From Hyparrhenia diplandra (Eukaryota > Streptophyta > Magnoliopsida > Poales > Poaceae): a DNA stretch of 64,000 nucleotides. Within the stretch, counting starts at the first letter, position 1. Each line of letters starts with the position of its first letter. Positions 37,216 through 48,714 of this stretch are shown here, one piece after another. The position numbers were made by a program, and so were the translations under genes. The notes beneath the pieces were generated by a model, which saw only the letters and a program-made list of their open reading frames with translations, was not told the origin of the DNA and ran no database searches. Location: NCBI GenBank assembly GCA_015847255.1, contig JADLZK010007779.1, positions 186,001-250,000 of the forward strand. The letters are read 5' to 3'.

Positions 37216-37563
37216 ATATTCGGCATTGCAAAATATATGGTCGTGTATGTTGTATATACATACCGGCAAGAGATAAGGGTCCCCGATCTCAATCGGTGCT
37301 ACGTGAAACACGAGAGGGGGCGACTACCCGTGTATGCCACCAAGACACAATTAAGGTCGAAGTCGCAGCCGTCGACGACAACGGACGGCCAGTCCAGCAT
37401 ACTCTTTGTCCCCGTTGTCCTTGCCCACGGCGACCCGGCCCTAATTGTGTCTTAGTGGCATACACGGGTACCTACTGTCCTCCATTTTTCACGTACGTAC
37501 CACTAAGATTGGGACCTTTATCTCTTGCCAATATATACATACGCCACCAGGAATGCCGAATAT
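37216..37563. repeat. 348-bp foldback with ATTCGGCAT ends
   Basis: The left arm 37,216-37,366 pairs with 37,428-37,563. Pairs include GGCAAGAGATAA with TTATCTCTTGCC, ACCCGTGTATGCCAC with GTGGCATACACGGGT, and AAGACACAATTA with TAATTGTGTCTT. Both outer ends carry the ATTCGGCAT motif that also sits in the 35.6-36.4 kb foldback. No reading frame is conserved across the loop. Confidence 0.85.
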
Positions 37564-37715
37564 ATGTGTGGATGATGTATCAGCCCATCACAATCGAGAT
37601 CCTTTGTGATACGCCCTACGTTTTCGCAGCATGCAAATGTCGTCAGAATAGTTTATCATCTTGGCGGTTACGAATCCAATGCAGTCTGGACCTTGCAAGG
37701 GGTCTGGTACATTTT

Positions 37716-38262
37716 TGCTGAATTTTGGTATCACTTAGATAGTTCAAAATAAGTAATCACACGTACATGACTCATCTCTGAATCCAAGAGGATGTTGTTG
37801 TCTGGTTCAATTATCCGCATTTAGCAGGGAGCGCCGAGTAGCTGGAGTCCTGCATAATCCAAATCTATAGACCAACGTCAATTAGGAGAAAAGCCTTTAA
37901 AAAACAAACGGAATGGCACTGTATTTCCAACTTTGAGTAGTACAGACCACTTGCATCATGAGCACTGGAAGATATGTGCAAAGTTCTTACCTCACCCTCC
38001 CTCGTCTCAAATCTGATCCTATGTTACCTCACGGGCTAAAAGTTGAATATTGGATCAAATCCTCACCCCCTACGTACCTAGAAACACCTCCCGACATTGC
38101 CACCCTAGTACCGAAAAGACAAGAATCGAAAACAAAAGAAAACCCGTACTTGCTTTCTTAAGATACCATCAAAGGCTTGGTTCTGATCCGCAAATCAAAC
38201 AAAAAAAAAAGTTGAAGCCCTGCTTGATTGCCACATCAAATAAACCACTAACCGAAAAGAAA
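37716..38262. repeat. Decayed copy of kinase exon and 5' region
   Basis: In order, this matches parts of 48,115-49,180: TTAGATAGTTCAAAAT, CATCTCTGAATCCAAGA and GATGTTG (kinase subdomain VII), CAGACC near 37,944, then AAGATATGTGCAA (37,970) and AGTTGAAGCCCT near 38,211. The coding match on the minus strand is about 100 bp and is destroyed. Much of the intervening sequence seen at 48-49 kb is missing here. Confidence 0.65.
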
Positions 38263-38307
38263 TATTGTGAATAATAAGCATACAAAAACTACATGGTCTA
38301 GCCAGAG

Positions 38308-38392
38308 GGCTATGCGCCGAGTGTTTTTTATCAAGCACTCGGCAAAGAGTTTGTCGGGTGTTAAACTGACACTCGATAAAGAACTTTCAGAA
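38308..38392. mobile_element. Remnant of CACTA subterminal repeats
   Basis: GCCGAGTGTTTTTTATCAAG, CACTCGGCAAAGAGTTTG and GACACTCGATAAAGAACTTT follow the (T)TTGCCGAGTGTC / GACACTCGGCAAA pattern that grass CACTA elements carry near their ends. No CACTA terminus is adjacent, so it is a fragment, separate from the element that starts at 50,743. Confidence 0.6.
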
Positions 38393-39043
38393 GAAATAAA
38401 AAAAACAGCCACCACGTCTGCCGCCACCACCACACTCTTGCCTCCCTCTAGTGGTAGGCGGTCCCTTCACTTGCACCGGCAGATGTTGTCGTTAAGCACC
38501 TCGCTCAGGTCAATCTCCACGAAGGTCAAGACCGAGGCAGGCACGTCATGGCCAGATGTCTCAGACTTGATCTCGGTGAACCCTTCAGCCAAGGAAGAGT
38601 GAAGGAGCAGCGCATCAAGCGTGGCTTGTATCTCTATGGCGACGGTCTCTGTTGGTCTTTTGAACAAACACCAACGTGTAATCGAATGCTTAGGCGTCTA
38701 GCTCGGATGGTGATGGAAATAGGGTCACAAAGATGTATCCGGTTTGGGCGGAATGTCTCTACGTCCAATGGTGAGTGTGTGGCTCATGGATTTCTTAAGT
38801 GTGTTGTAGGGGTGTATAAACAGTCAAGAGAGAGAGAAGCTCCAAAATCTCAAGTGTTTGTGCTGCCTTCAGGCATGCTAGGATGACCTGAATGCAGATG
38901 AGTGGGTATCACTGGGATGAGTGTCGATGCGTTGTGTGAGAAGCCTGCCTCCCCTTTTACACCCGAAGGGGAGGGCCTGGTTACATAATGGCATCATGGA
39001 GGAGAAGAAATAGTGGCAAGCCGACCAGCTAGAGACTGTTGAG
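38393..39043. other. Unclassified repeat-like stretch before the LINE
   Basis: A minus-strand open frame (38,667-38,467) contains EIKSETSGHDVPASVLTFVE, which looks protein-like and may be a captured exon, but I recognise no family. The following 38,720-39,000 (GGTGTATAAACAGTCAAGAG, CCCGAAGGGGAGGGCCTGG) has the texture of an LTR fragment. Neither is secure. Confidence 0.35.
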
Positions 39044-41109
39044 ATGCCCGTGTCTGTTCGTCTCTCAGGTCCCCTCGAGGGCGATCAGATAATCCCACCA
39101 CGAAATCGATTCCCAGAACCTAGAAACCCACGAAATCCACACCTCGATGCCACCCGCACCCACCCCAATCTATCCAGAAACCAATTTCGAACCCCGTTGT
39201 GCTCTAGGATCGATGGAATCAAAGGGATTTCGGAGAACCTGACACAACGCCTACAAGCTCTGAAAAACAGCCTAGCTGTCCTGAAAAGCAAGTCTGATGG
39301 TGCCCTTGCTGAGATATACAGGAAGCCACCCGATCCAGACCCCCCAAGTTCTATTGCCCCACGTAATGTCAGAGTTAAAGAAAATTATAAAGAGCAAGAG
39401 GATATTCCGGCCACGATGCTGCATGAGAAGAGGGAGTTTCAGGTATTTACAGATGTTTATTTGGGGTATGAAGAAGCCAGTTACAGGATTCCGGAGAGCA
39501 AGATAAAAGGAACAGAGCGTGGTACGCATTCGCACCCAATTCTAATCCAGCAAACAAAACACGTCCAACCCGTGCAGCCTAGGTGCTCGACGTTTGGCCC
39601 AATGGCAACTTCTGGCAACAAAGAAGATGATGCTCTTGCTGTTGTGAAGCAAACCTCCAGCCTGGGAGGTGGTCAGGGAAGCCATGCTGATGGTCTCCTC
39701 AAGCGAGCTGGGAAGGAGGTGGCGGAGTCAAGCAACCATGAAGAGAAGAGTGCGCTGGTCATCGACATGGCTGGGGCATGAGAGGCCCTACGTCCCCTTT
39801 TTTTTGCGGTGGGCCTGTTCCTCTCTGTGCTGTTGGTGAACTCACGGCAGCTGATCGACCACATGAAGAGAGTCTGGAAATTAAGGGGAGACATGGAAGC
39901 AAGTCCGATCGAGTCAGAGGCTGGTAGGAAGTTCATCCTTGACTTCTTCTCGAGGAAGGCGATCGGAGGCATGCCATCCTTGGAGGCCCCTGGCAGTACA
40001 AGGGGAACGCTTTTCTTGTGGAGGGATTGCAGCAGGTGCCGATCCTTCATCAGCTTTGTTCACCCATGTGCCGATGTGGGTGCAGTTCAGGAAGATTCCC
40101 TTCTACCTCCTTACAAAGAAGCTTGCCTTCGACCTGGGCAATTGCATTGGCTCCACAATGAAAATTGATGCCAATGCAAGAGGCTGCATCGACGACAAGT
40201 TTATCAGGACCAGAGTACAGCTGCCGCTGTATAAACCTCTTCAACGTGAAATCAAGTTGATCAATGAAATCACTGAGGAAATAGTGATGGCTCAAGTCAG
40301 GTATGAAAGGCTACCCAATTTTTTGCCTATTCTGTGGCTTCATAGGACATATGGAGGCAAGATGTGACATGCCGCGAGAAGGAAGCAAAATTAGTTTCAG
40401 CTTCGACCTTCGTGTCATGCCAATTCATTTTGAGGATCCTAGGTGCTGGTTTCTTCCGAACATAATTGGTGAGGCAAAGAGTGAACATTCGACCCTCCAG
40501 TTATGGCGTGCTCCAAAACCTTCAGACTTGGCCCCTTTTATTTCTGTAAAAGCAAGGCTGTTGAGTTAGTTCAGGAAGGAGTAGAAAGTTTATCTGTTGT
40601 AGATAAACAAATTCCTGTAAAAACAAAGGATGATAGTTCTGTAATCACCAGGCATGTAAACAATAGTGAGGAAAATGTTACCCAGGCCATGGAACAGGTA
40701 CAGGCTGATACGGTGAAGAAACAGGCTGTTGATGTTACAAAAAAGAAGAAGAGGACTTGGAAGCGCAAGGAACGGGAAACCCAATGCGAACAGAGCAAGG
40801 CCAACAGCAACTCCATGTGCTGGGATCATGCGTACTCGCAAGGAAAACCAAGATGAAGATATGGGGATTGAACCTGCCAGTAAACAGTGTGCCTTGACAG
40901 AAATTATTTCCTCTGAAGGCTATGATCTGGGAGTGACTAAAAATAATAAGCTTATCTGGGAGGCTAGCACACAGGTAACAAATGGTACAGGGAAGAAGGA
41001 TGATGAGGAAAAAGGAAAAGGGGAAGAGTTGAATGTTCTGGAAGCGACCGGTCTTGGGGCTACCGGCAAACTATCGGGCGCTGATGTTAGCGCCCGACAG
41101 GAGCCATGA
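39044..41109 (+). pseudogene. LINE ORF1 (nucleic-acid-binding protein), frameshifted
   Basis: ORF1 proteins of plant L1 elements bind the element RNA. The first 246 codons are open to 39,781 and basic/Pro-rich. A DUF4283-like region then follows across several frames: MKRVWKLRGDMEASPIESEA (39,862), RRHAILGGPWQYKGNAFLVE (about 39,966) and MWVQFRKIPFYLLTKKLAFD (40,074). A zinc knuckle, CLFCGFIGHMEARC (CX2CX4HX4C, about 40,324-40,365), is intact. The tail is Lys/Glu-rich and ends RQEP-stop at 41,109. At least four frame changes separate these parts, so no full ORF1 protein can be made. Confidence 0.75.
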
Positions 41110-41560
41110 GTCCTTACTGCTGGAACTGCCGTGGTTGGGGACGACCACGGTCAGTTCATATCCTCATCCGATTGCTTCGGATGTTGAGTCCCAGCTGGGT
41201 GCATCTCTCCACCTGTGAGCAGGACACGATGGTTCAAGATCGTTTTTTGGTTTTGCCTGATCTGTAGTGCTGATCTTGTTTGGGCGACATCTATGGGCCC
41301 GAAACCTTTGTGTACCCCAGTCTTTAGTGATGCAATTGTTGAAATAATAAAGAGATGCACTTTTGACTACGTGAGAGCTTGTTTTGTGCATTTTCTTCAC
41401 TGTTGGATATTGTACAGACTGTGCATTTTATTCAAAATATGTGCTAAAGGCTTTCTGCTTGGAAGGTTTTTTGAGGCTTATGTTTTGGTGTCACATGGCT
41501 AATTGCTGTGTTGACCTACCCCTGACGGGTGCTCATGGTGAGCCCCGTCAGGAGCCATGA
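41092..41560 (+). repeat. Duplicated ORF1/ORF2 junction of the LINE
   Basis: Two versions of the same junction lie 451 bp apart. At 41,106-41,109 and again at 41,557-41,560 the sequence CAGGAGCCATGA encodes RQEP-stop in the ORF1 frame while its ATG opens an ORF2-like frame (MSPYCWNCRGWGRPRSV and MNLICWNCRGMGIPQTV). Only the second continues into the full endonuclease. Between them the sequence is open only in patches. Confidence 0.75.
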
Positions 41561-44500
41561 ATCTCATATGTTGGAACTGCCGGGGGATGGGAATCCCCCA
41601 GACAGTTCAGGACTTGTGTGATCTTGTGATGACACATAACCCCAAATTGGTTTTCCTATCAGAAACATGGCAATGTAAAAAGAGGACGGAGAATCTCAGA
41701 TGGAGACTTGGTTTAAAGAATTGTTTTGCTGTTGAACCTAATAATCGAGGTGGAGGCATAGTGCTTTATTGGGATGAGTCTATTATGGTTGATGTTAAAT
41801 CGTACTCTCATAGGCATATTGATACTTTGATCAAAGAAAGCCCCACAATGGAGACATGGCATGCAACTTTTGTATATGGCGAGCCCAGATGTGAAAATTG
41901 TCATCAAATGTGGGACAGACTGAGAGCTATTAAACAAGTGGTTGCTGAACCGTGGATGGTATGTGGGGATTTCAATGAAGCGGCCTGGCAGTTTGAGCAC
42001 TTCTCAGAGCATAGCCGATCTGAAATTCAAATGAAAGCTTTCAGGGATATGATGGAGGACTGTGGGCTAATGGATTTGGGTATTCGGGGTCTTCCTAGAC
42101 CTATAATAACAATCAACCAGAGGAAAGAAATGTTAGAGTGCGACTGGACAGAGCTATTGCTAATCTTGATTGGTCACACCTCTTCCCAGTTGCAAATGTG
42201 CAGCACCTTGTGTCCCCAAGGTCAGATCACTATCCCATTTTGATTTGTTTGGATGATTCGAATGTGATTCAAAAGAATAGAAATAACCAAAGGTATGAAA
42301 TTATGTGGGAAAGGGAGGAATCTCTAGAGCTTGAAATAAAGGAGGCATGGACAGCGATCAGGCAAAAATGACCTGGGGCAAATCTCTCAGACACTAAAAT
42401 ATGTGATGAAAAATCTCAAAGCTTGGAGCCATGTAAAGTTTGGAAGTGTTCGCAAGGAATTGCAGTCCCTTAGAGACAAACTGGAAGATCTAAATTCCTA
42501 GGACCAGAATGAAGAAACAAGAAGGCAGATAAAAGAAACTAGTATGAATATGAATGAGATGCTTTATAGAGAGGAGATGCTATGGCTCCAGCGCTCTCGT
42601 GTTTTGTGGCTGAAAGAGGGTGATAAAAATACAAAAAAATTTCACCGAAAAGCAGTTTTGGCGTGCACGGAAAAATAAAATCCAAAGATTAAAGAAAGAA
42701 GATGGCCAATGGACAAATCAGAAAAATGAGATGGAGAACATGGCAAAGACTTTTTTCAGTAACCTATATACCAGCGACCCTGAGGTAAGCGCGAGATTTA
42801 TTAATGCATCTCTTTTCTCCAATTATTACTGAAGAGATGAATCAAAGCATGTGTAGGCCTTTCTCCGAGAAGGAAATCAGTGATGCCTTATTCCAAATTG
42901 GTCCCTTGAAGGCGCTGGACCTGATGGTTTTTCGGACCAGATTTTTTCAAAGGAATTGGGGTCTCATCAAGTCTATGTTGTGAGAGCTGTGCAAAACTTC
43001 TTTGAGAAGGGGCAAATGCCGGAGGGTGTAAATGATAACTAGATTATCTTAATACCAAAAATTCAGCATCCAGAAGATCTAAAGGATTTTAGGCCGATCA
43101 GCCTTTCTAATGTGATTTACAAGATTGTCTCCAAATGCCTAGTTAGCATTGAGGCCATATCTTCAAGAGATCATCTCCCCAAACCAAAGTGCCTTTGTGC
43201 CGGTCGATTGATAATGAGATAATGCTCTAATTGCTTTCGAAAGTGTATTCACACCCTGCAGAATGGCAAGAATGGCAACAACCGATTCTTGTGCTTATAA
43301 AGCGGATCTCTCCAAAGCGTATGATCGCATAGATTGGAACTTCTTACACAAAAGTTCTTTTTGAAGCCGGGCTTTCATAGAAAATGGGTACAGTGGGTAA
43401 TGTGTTGTGTGACCTCTGACGCTATTCGGTATGCTTCAATGGGGTCCGGCTGGACTCCTTCCAACCTACAGCGTGGCCTACGTCAAGGTGATCCTCTTTT
43501 CACCATACCTATTTCATTTTGTTGCCGATGCTCTTTTTCGCTATATTAAGGAAGGAAATCGAGGATCAAACTATATCACCATCAAGGTCGCAAGGAATGC
43601 TCCCAGGGGTATCTCATCTCCTTTTTGCCGATGATAGTTTGCTCTTTTTCAAGGCTGATCAATTGTAAAAGCTGCACCGATGAAACATGCTCTTGAAAAG
43701 TTACGTAGGGATACTTGGTCAGCTTATTAATCCAGCAAAATGCTCAATCATGTTTAATAAACGGTGCTCAAGATACTCAATTCCAAATATCGTCAATTTT
43801 GGGTACTAATCAGATTTCTTTTGAACCAAAATATCTTGGTTTGCCATTGCGGATGGAAGAATGAAATCGGCAAGGTTCCGGCCTATACAAAGGGAGATTA
43901 AGTAAAAGCGTTTATCAAGTATATAATGAAAAGGAGTTATCTATGGGTGGAAAAGAAATAATGATAAAGGCGTAGGTCAGGCCATCCCAGTATATACCAT
44001 GAGCATTTTCAAGTTGCAAGATGGAGTGTGTGAACAAATGGAGCAGGACCATCCGAAATTTCTCGGTGGGGAACAAAGAATGGAAAAAGAAAAGTACATT
44101 GGACAGCCCGGTGGAAACTTGCACGTGCAAAAAATAGAGGAGGCCTAGGTTTCCAGGGGATCTCAAGCTCTTCAACCAAGCCATGCTTGCACGTCAAGCA
44201 TGGAGGCTCCCGGAATTCCCCCGGATAGCTTATGTGCGAGAGTTCTAAAAGCCAAATACTATCCCAATGGTGATCTAATTGACACACGACCTTCCCCTCG
44301 GTCATCTCACCAACTTGGAAGGCTATCATTCATGGCCTTGATCTCCTGAAGAAAGGACTCATATGGAGAGTGGGTAATGGGGATAAAATCCATATCTAGA
44401 GGCATAGTGGATACCTAGGCAAACAGGTCTCCAATTTACGGGGGAAAAAAGACGCCCCTGCCGTCTAAAAGAGTCGACCAACTTCTAAATGAAGCTAAAA

Positions 44501-45773
44501 CCCAATGGGATTGGAACCGCGTCGATCATTTTTTCTTAACGCATGACAGAGAAGCGATCTTGAAGATAAAAGTACACAGCCCAAATTGTGGTGATCTTCT
44601 TGCCTGGCACTACGAAAAATCAGGTATGTTTACGATCCAAGTAGTGCCTATTAGCTTGTTGTACATTTAAGAGATATAGAAAATAATTCCACAGGGTAGT
44701 AGCAGACTCAAATCCTTGAGGGGAATAGACCCTTGTGAATTCCATCCGGAAGCTTGATGTACCACAAAAAATAAAAGTTTTTCTTTGGCGAACCGTGAAC
44801 CATGGCACGGCAACAAGATTGAATAAATGGAAAAAGACTTTGGAAAAGGATAGTCTATGTGAATTATGTGGGCTGCGGGTTGAGTCGAATTCCATGCTTT
44901 GGTAATGTGCGATCATGCAAGAAACACGAGACATGCTTTGAGGAAGTTTTGGGCATTACCAAGTGAAGAACAACTAACTTTTACCGGGCACGATTAATTA
45001 CTTCCTTCTTCGAAAGCAATATTCCCAAACACATGGGCGAGCTAACAGCTATCATGTTATGGAGGACATGGTTTTCGAGAAATGAGGTTGTCCATGTGGC
45101 TAAACCAATACCCGTGTTTGTATCGGTCAATTTTCTGTTAAATTATGTTAATTCTTTGCAATTAGACCATGGGCGGATATTGAAGCAGGGATATCAAAGG
45201 AAAAAAAACCTATTACATCGATTGATGAACAAAACAGGGAGGAATATGAGAAGAGGAAAGCTAATCGGTCATCGAAAGATGGAAGCCTCCGGACCAAGGA
45301 TGGGTGAAAGTTAATGTAGATGGAGCCTTCAACCAAGAATCTGGAAGTGCAGGCATTGAGATTATAATACGGGACAACACAGGGGCACCTATAATCTGTA
45401 AGTGGAAGGCCATTTTTGATGGATCCAATGCGGAGGAAGTTGAACCTCTCGCTTGTTTAGAAGGGGTGCGACTGGCTATGGAATTGACAGGAGGTAAAAC
45501 CATCATCGAATCTGATTGCTCTTCATTCATTCGAACAGTTTGTCGTCTAGGTCCGGATAAATCACAACTTGCGTTCATTGTAAATGATATAAGCATGTGT
45601 CTAGAATGTTAGCAGGAGTCTGTTTCCAGTTTGTGAGGAGAGAGCAAAATAGAGTCGCTCATGAGCTTGCACAGTTGGCGAAACGCACGTCACATTCAGC
45701 CGTGTGGCATGCGCAGGTTCCCCAATGTGTCGAGTCTTTGATTGCGAAAGATTGTAACATGTTTCATGAGTAA
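41557..45773 (+). pseudogene. LINE ORF2: endonuclease, reverse transcriptase, RNase H
   Basis: This is the catalytic protein that nicks DNA and reverse-transcribes the element RNA. An apurinic-type endonuclease is read first: CWNCRG (metal-site Asn), LSETWQ (Glu), MVCGDFNEAAW (Asp) and, after a frameshift near 42,140, SDHYPI (catalytic His). The reverse transcriptase follows in pieces: KADLSKAYDRIDWNF (43,301), LRQGDPL (43,476) and the active-site box FADD at 43,624-43,635. A zinc-binding region (WHYEKSGMFTI; KVFLWRTVNHGTATRLNKW) and a plant-type RNase H (VNVDGAF at 45,310; ESDCSS) close it, with the last segment FVRREQNRVAHELAQLAKR ending at the TAA of 45,773. Roughly ten frame breaks or stops are visible. 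The DNA is otherwise collinear with an intact element. Confidence 0.85.
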
Positions 45774-45806
45774 TCAATAGAGCTCTCTCCTTTCTCGCAA
45801 AAAAAA

Positions 45807-46559
45807 GGTAAAGAGATAAAAGAAAGAGAAATAACAAAAGGACAGGGTGGTTTCTGTCGTCATCTACCTTGTCCTTCATGTTGGTGCTCCAAGTGATGTC
45901 ATCATGGCGATGGCGTGGGTGATCGTGTGGTATCAGGTCATTGATACTCGTACCAATCACTCAATTGGGGTCATGTGACCTTTCTCACATTTCCAGGATA
46001 ACCTGAGGGAGTGGCCTATCATAGCTGTACGCGAGTCAGAAGGTGTGGTTGCAGTCCATGCCATGTCGTGTACCGCAGCCTAACACACATCTCCAATACA
46101 TCTGCCCAGTACGGTGTAGTGGAGAAGGACATGGAAAACGCCGAGGCATGCATCTGGTCTACCAAGTTGAGCGGGAAACAGTTAGAGAGCCGCCCGTGGT
46201 TCGTTCGCCTCGCGCAAGAATCAGCCAAGGTTGGGCGAGGTGGAAATTAATTTCTGGTAGAGGATTTGCTAGGCCCGGGTCCACTACCCGAATGTTGGGC
46301 GAGGCACGAATCCCATCTTAGGGTCGGGCAGGGCAAAACCACCCTTTTGTGGGGGTCGGTTCCCTTTGCCCCCATAAGCGGGGTTGTTGTTGTCTCTTAC
46401 TTAATCCGCATGCAAGGGTGTCGTGGTATTTATATCCGACAGCAGCATCGGTGCCTCCAATGGAGTAGAACAAATTTCTTTGTAGGTACCATCAGTGGGT
46501 TATAAAAACTTCTATCTCCGTTTTGTTTGTGTGTGCATGTGCGTGCTCTTAAAACCAAG
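45807..46559. other. Spacer with weak array-unit similarity
   Basis: No gene is visible. The last part (46,430-46,570: ACCATCAGTGGGTTATAAAA, AAAACCAAGTGTTTG) resembles the end of the tandem-array core at 11,940-11,990, linking this locus to the 0-27 kb block. Frames at 46,011-46,505 overlap on both strands and are not called. Confidence 0.4.
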
Positions 46560-46896
46560 TGTTTGTTATGCTAAAATTAAACCAAATGTTTGTCATGCTT
46601 GAATCTGTAGGTTGCCCAGCTAATCTAGTTAGTTAAGTAACACTGAGAAACAAAGCTGAAAAGGAAACAAAACATGGACTGAAACAGCAAAATAAAACAG
46701 AAGAGGGCACTTAAAATTCATCTGGGATCGTAGTTTAAAGTACATTGATGGTATAGCAGTTAAAAAAATAATCTCCCGCAGCTGTGGTTGGGACACAACA
46801 CGGTTTCTGCTTACCGTTAATACACTATATGTATGGGAAAAAATTACAAAGTAATGATGAGATAGATGACAACAAAGGGGTAGCATTACAAGATAG
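46560..46896 (-). repeat. 3' flank of kinase pseudogene, source-type copy of array block
   Basis: The region directly downstream of the kinase stop codon matches four places in the 0-27 kb block (about 7,920-8,100, 11,985-12,250, 18,680-18,950 and 20,740-21,015). Because it is attached to recognisable kinase exons only here, this copy shows what the others came from: a 3' untranslated or flanking region. Confidence 0.7.
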
Positions 46897-48253
46897 CTAA
46901 GCCATATTTGGACAAACCGATGCCTCACCGGGGCTCAATGATCCTTCTGACCAGGCAGAAGGACTTTCAGGATTAACCCATTCTTGCAAGTCGTTGTACA
47001 TTGCAGAATGGTTGCCAGGAGGAATCCATTCATAATGTGATCCAATGTACGTTGGCTTCTTTGGGGTTGGCAGCTCTTTTTTTGCCACAAGCATTTCAAG
47101 AACATCCGCCATGGTGGGCGATCTATCCGATTTTGCTGAGCACACAGAAAGCCCCACCTACACGTGCCTTCTAATTTCCATTAGTTGGGGCTCCTTAACC
47201 ACTCCCGGATCAAACTCCTCGTCTATTAGTTGAGATTCCCAAGCCATCCAACCCTGACATGCATGTGAAATAAACACATTCAAACATTTTAGTGTCTTAG
47301 AGGATCCCTTGTTACGCATTATCATGTATTTCTTAGGTGACATAACAAACAACCTTTATAATAGGGTGTCTTTTCAGTTGTCTCTTCTTAGTAATTTTGT
47401 ATGCTATTAATCAATACGTGTACAAAAGGGATGTTATGAGTATCATGACAACACCTAATACAATTTGTAATCCTTATGTTAAATTAGGGATTGATATTTC
47501 TCAAGACAACAAAGTGACAAACAATTCCTTTCAAAATTCTATGGCGCTATGCAAGATTTATTATAAAGTAACCAATGTAACACTGGATAAGTCTTTTTTT
47601 TTTAGGAGGAGGGGGGGGGCTCACTAAGAAACTATGACGGGTCATTTTTTTTTGCAAATAATTGATTATCATCCAAATTGCAGTGACAGTAAATATTTAC
47701 CCATTGATGCAAAAGGAAATTCTCTACGTTTGCGGATACCACTGATAGCCTCCAAGAGGATGATACCAAAAGCATACACATCGCTCTTCTTTGAAATAAT
47801 ACCATCTGTCGTATGCTCTGGAGCTATGTATGGACTGAATCGTTAAGTAAAAAAATGAAAGACATCAAGAAAGATAAATAAGGAACATAATAGACAAATA
47901 TAATATGAACAAAGAAAAACAATGGACCAAATATCAATATTCATGACATATATTCACGCCAACAGAAATATTTATGTGTAAGAACCCCTTACGGTGTGTT
48001 GCGATCTTGTCGTTGTCGATGGTTTCGGTATCATCTTGGTGGATACACCTTGAATATGCTCCGGGCACTTGTATGGGTGGTGCATTTTTCGCAGAATGTT
48101 GGGATCATTTAACACTTTAGATAGTTCAAAATCAATAATCACAGGATTCATCTCTGAATTCAAGATGATGTTGTCTGGTTTCAGATCCAAATGGACAATG
48201 TGTTGCTCAAGTAGGTAATGTATGCCCTGAGCTATCCCTTCAATTATCCACAT
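46897..48253 (-). pseudogene. Receptor-like Ser/Thr kinase, C-terminal half, broken
   Basis: Exons of a plant receptor-like kinase read on the minus strand. Segment 48,253-47,990 has subdomains VIb-VII: HIVHLDLKPDNIILNSEMNP then IIDFELSKVL, with DFE where active kinases have DFG. Segment 47,846-47,700 has subdomains VIII-IX: YIAPEHTTDGIISKKSDVYA then FGIILLEAISG. Segment 47,277-46,897 has the end of the kinase domain: CQGWMAWESQLIDEEFDPG and DRSPTMADVLEML, then a KKELPTPKKPTYIG tail. A TAG at 47,160-47,158 interrupts this last exon. The N-terminal part, including the glycine loop, lysine and receptor domain, is absent. HLDLKP instead of HRDLKP is frequent in grass receptor-kinase subfamilies, but DFE plus the stop and truncation indicate a dead gene. 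Confidence 0.85.
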
Positions 48254-48714
48254 TAGGGAGAATCAATGGTACAACAGCTGCAAATCTAAAGAACAACATG
48301 AATTAGGAGAGAAGTCTTTTTTTACAAGCAAATAAAATGGCATTGTATTAAAAATTTTTGAATAGAACAGACCCTTTACATCATTAGCGCGACAAGATAT
48401 GTGCAAGTTACATAGAATTGAATCCATGTTCTTAATTTTCCTGTCTCGTCTACTGATCAACAATCTCCCTAAATTGCTTGACGGGAGCTGAAAGTTGCAG
48501 TTGCACACTGAATCAAATCCAAAGGTCAATCCAAGTAATTGGGGCTGGGAGTGGGAGGCTAGGTATATACGGTACCTCCACAGTCCCCACCCCTCCCTTC
48601 TGTCATGCGGCCCATTGAAGCTCGTATGGGTTAGGCTGAGATTTGGCTGGGTCATAGCCTGGTCCATGGTGCTAAACCAAGGGCGGATTTAGTTCTGGCC
48701 CAAGCTAAATTTTT
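48254..48714. other. Upstream intron/flank of the kinase pseudogene
   Basis: No upstream kinase exon is recognisable. A frame-broken continuation of the exon reaches a minus-strand CAG splice-like site near 48,275. CAAGGGCGGATTTAG at about 48,678 looks like a single hAT-type end without a partner. Part of the stretch is also present at 37,930-38,050. Confidence 0.4.

Larger units (their letters stand above)
39044..45806 (+). mobile_element. L1-type non-LTR retrotransposon (LINE), decayed
   Basis: The order is ORF1 (DUF4283-like plus CCHC knuckle), endonuclease, reverse transcriptase, zinc-binding and RNase H domains, then a short leader and an A8 tail (45,799-45,806): a complete plant L1 layout of about 6.8 kb. 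Numerous frameshifts and stops make it inactive. I could not find a convincing target duplication, so the 5' end may lie a little left of 39,044. Confidence 0.85.

Noticed and set aside
39044..45773. LTR retrotransposon as source of the RT and RNase H motifs
   Set aside because: Endonuclease before RT, a plant LINE-type RNase H at the end, an A tail and no LTRs or integrase all indicate a non-LTR element.
48678..48692. Second hAT element beginning CAAGGGCGGATTTAG
   Set aside because: Only one end-like word is present; no inverted partner or target duplication was found nearby.
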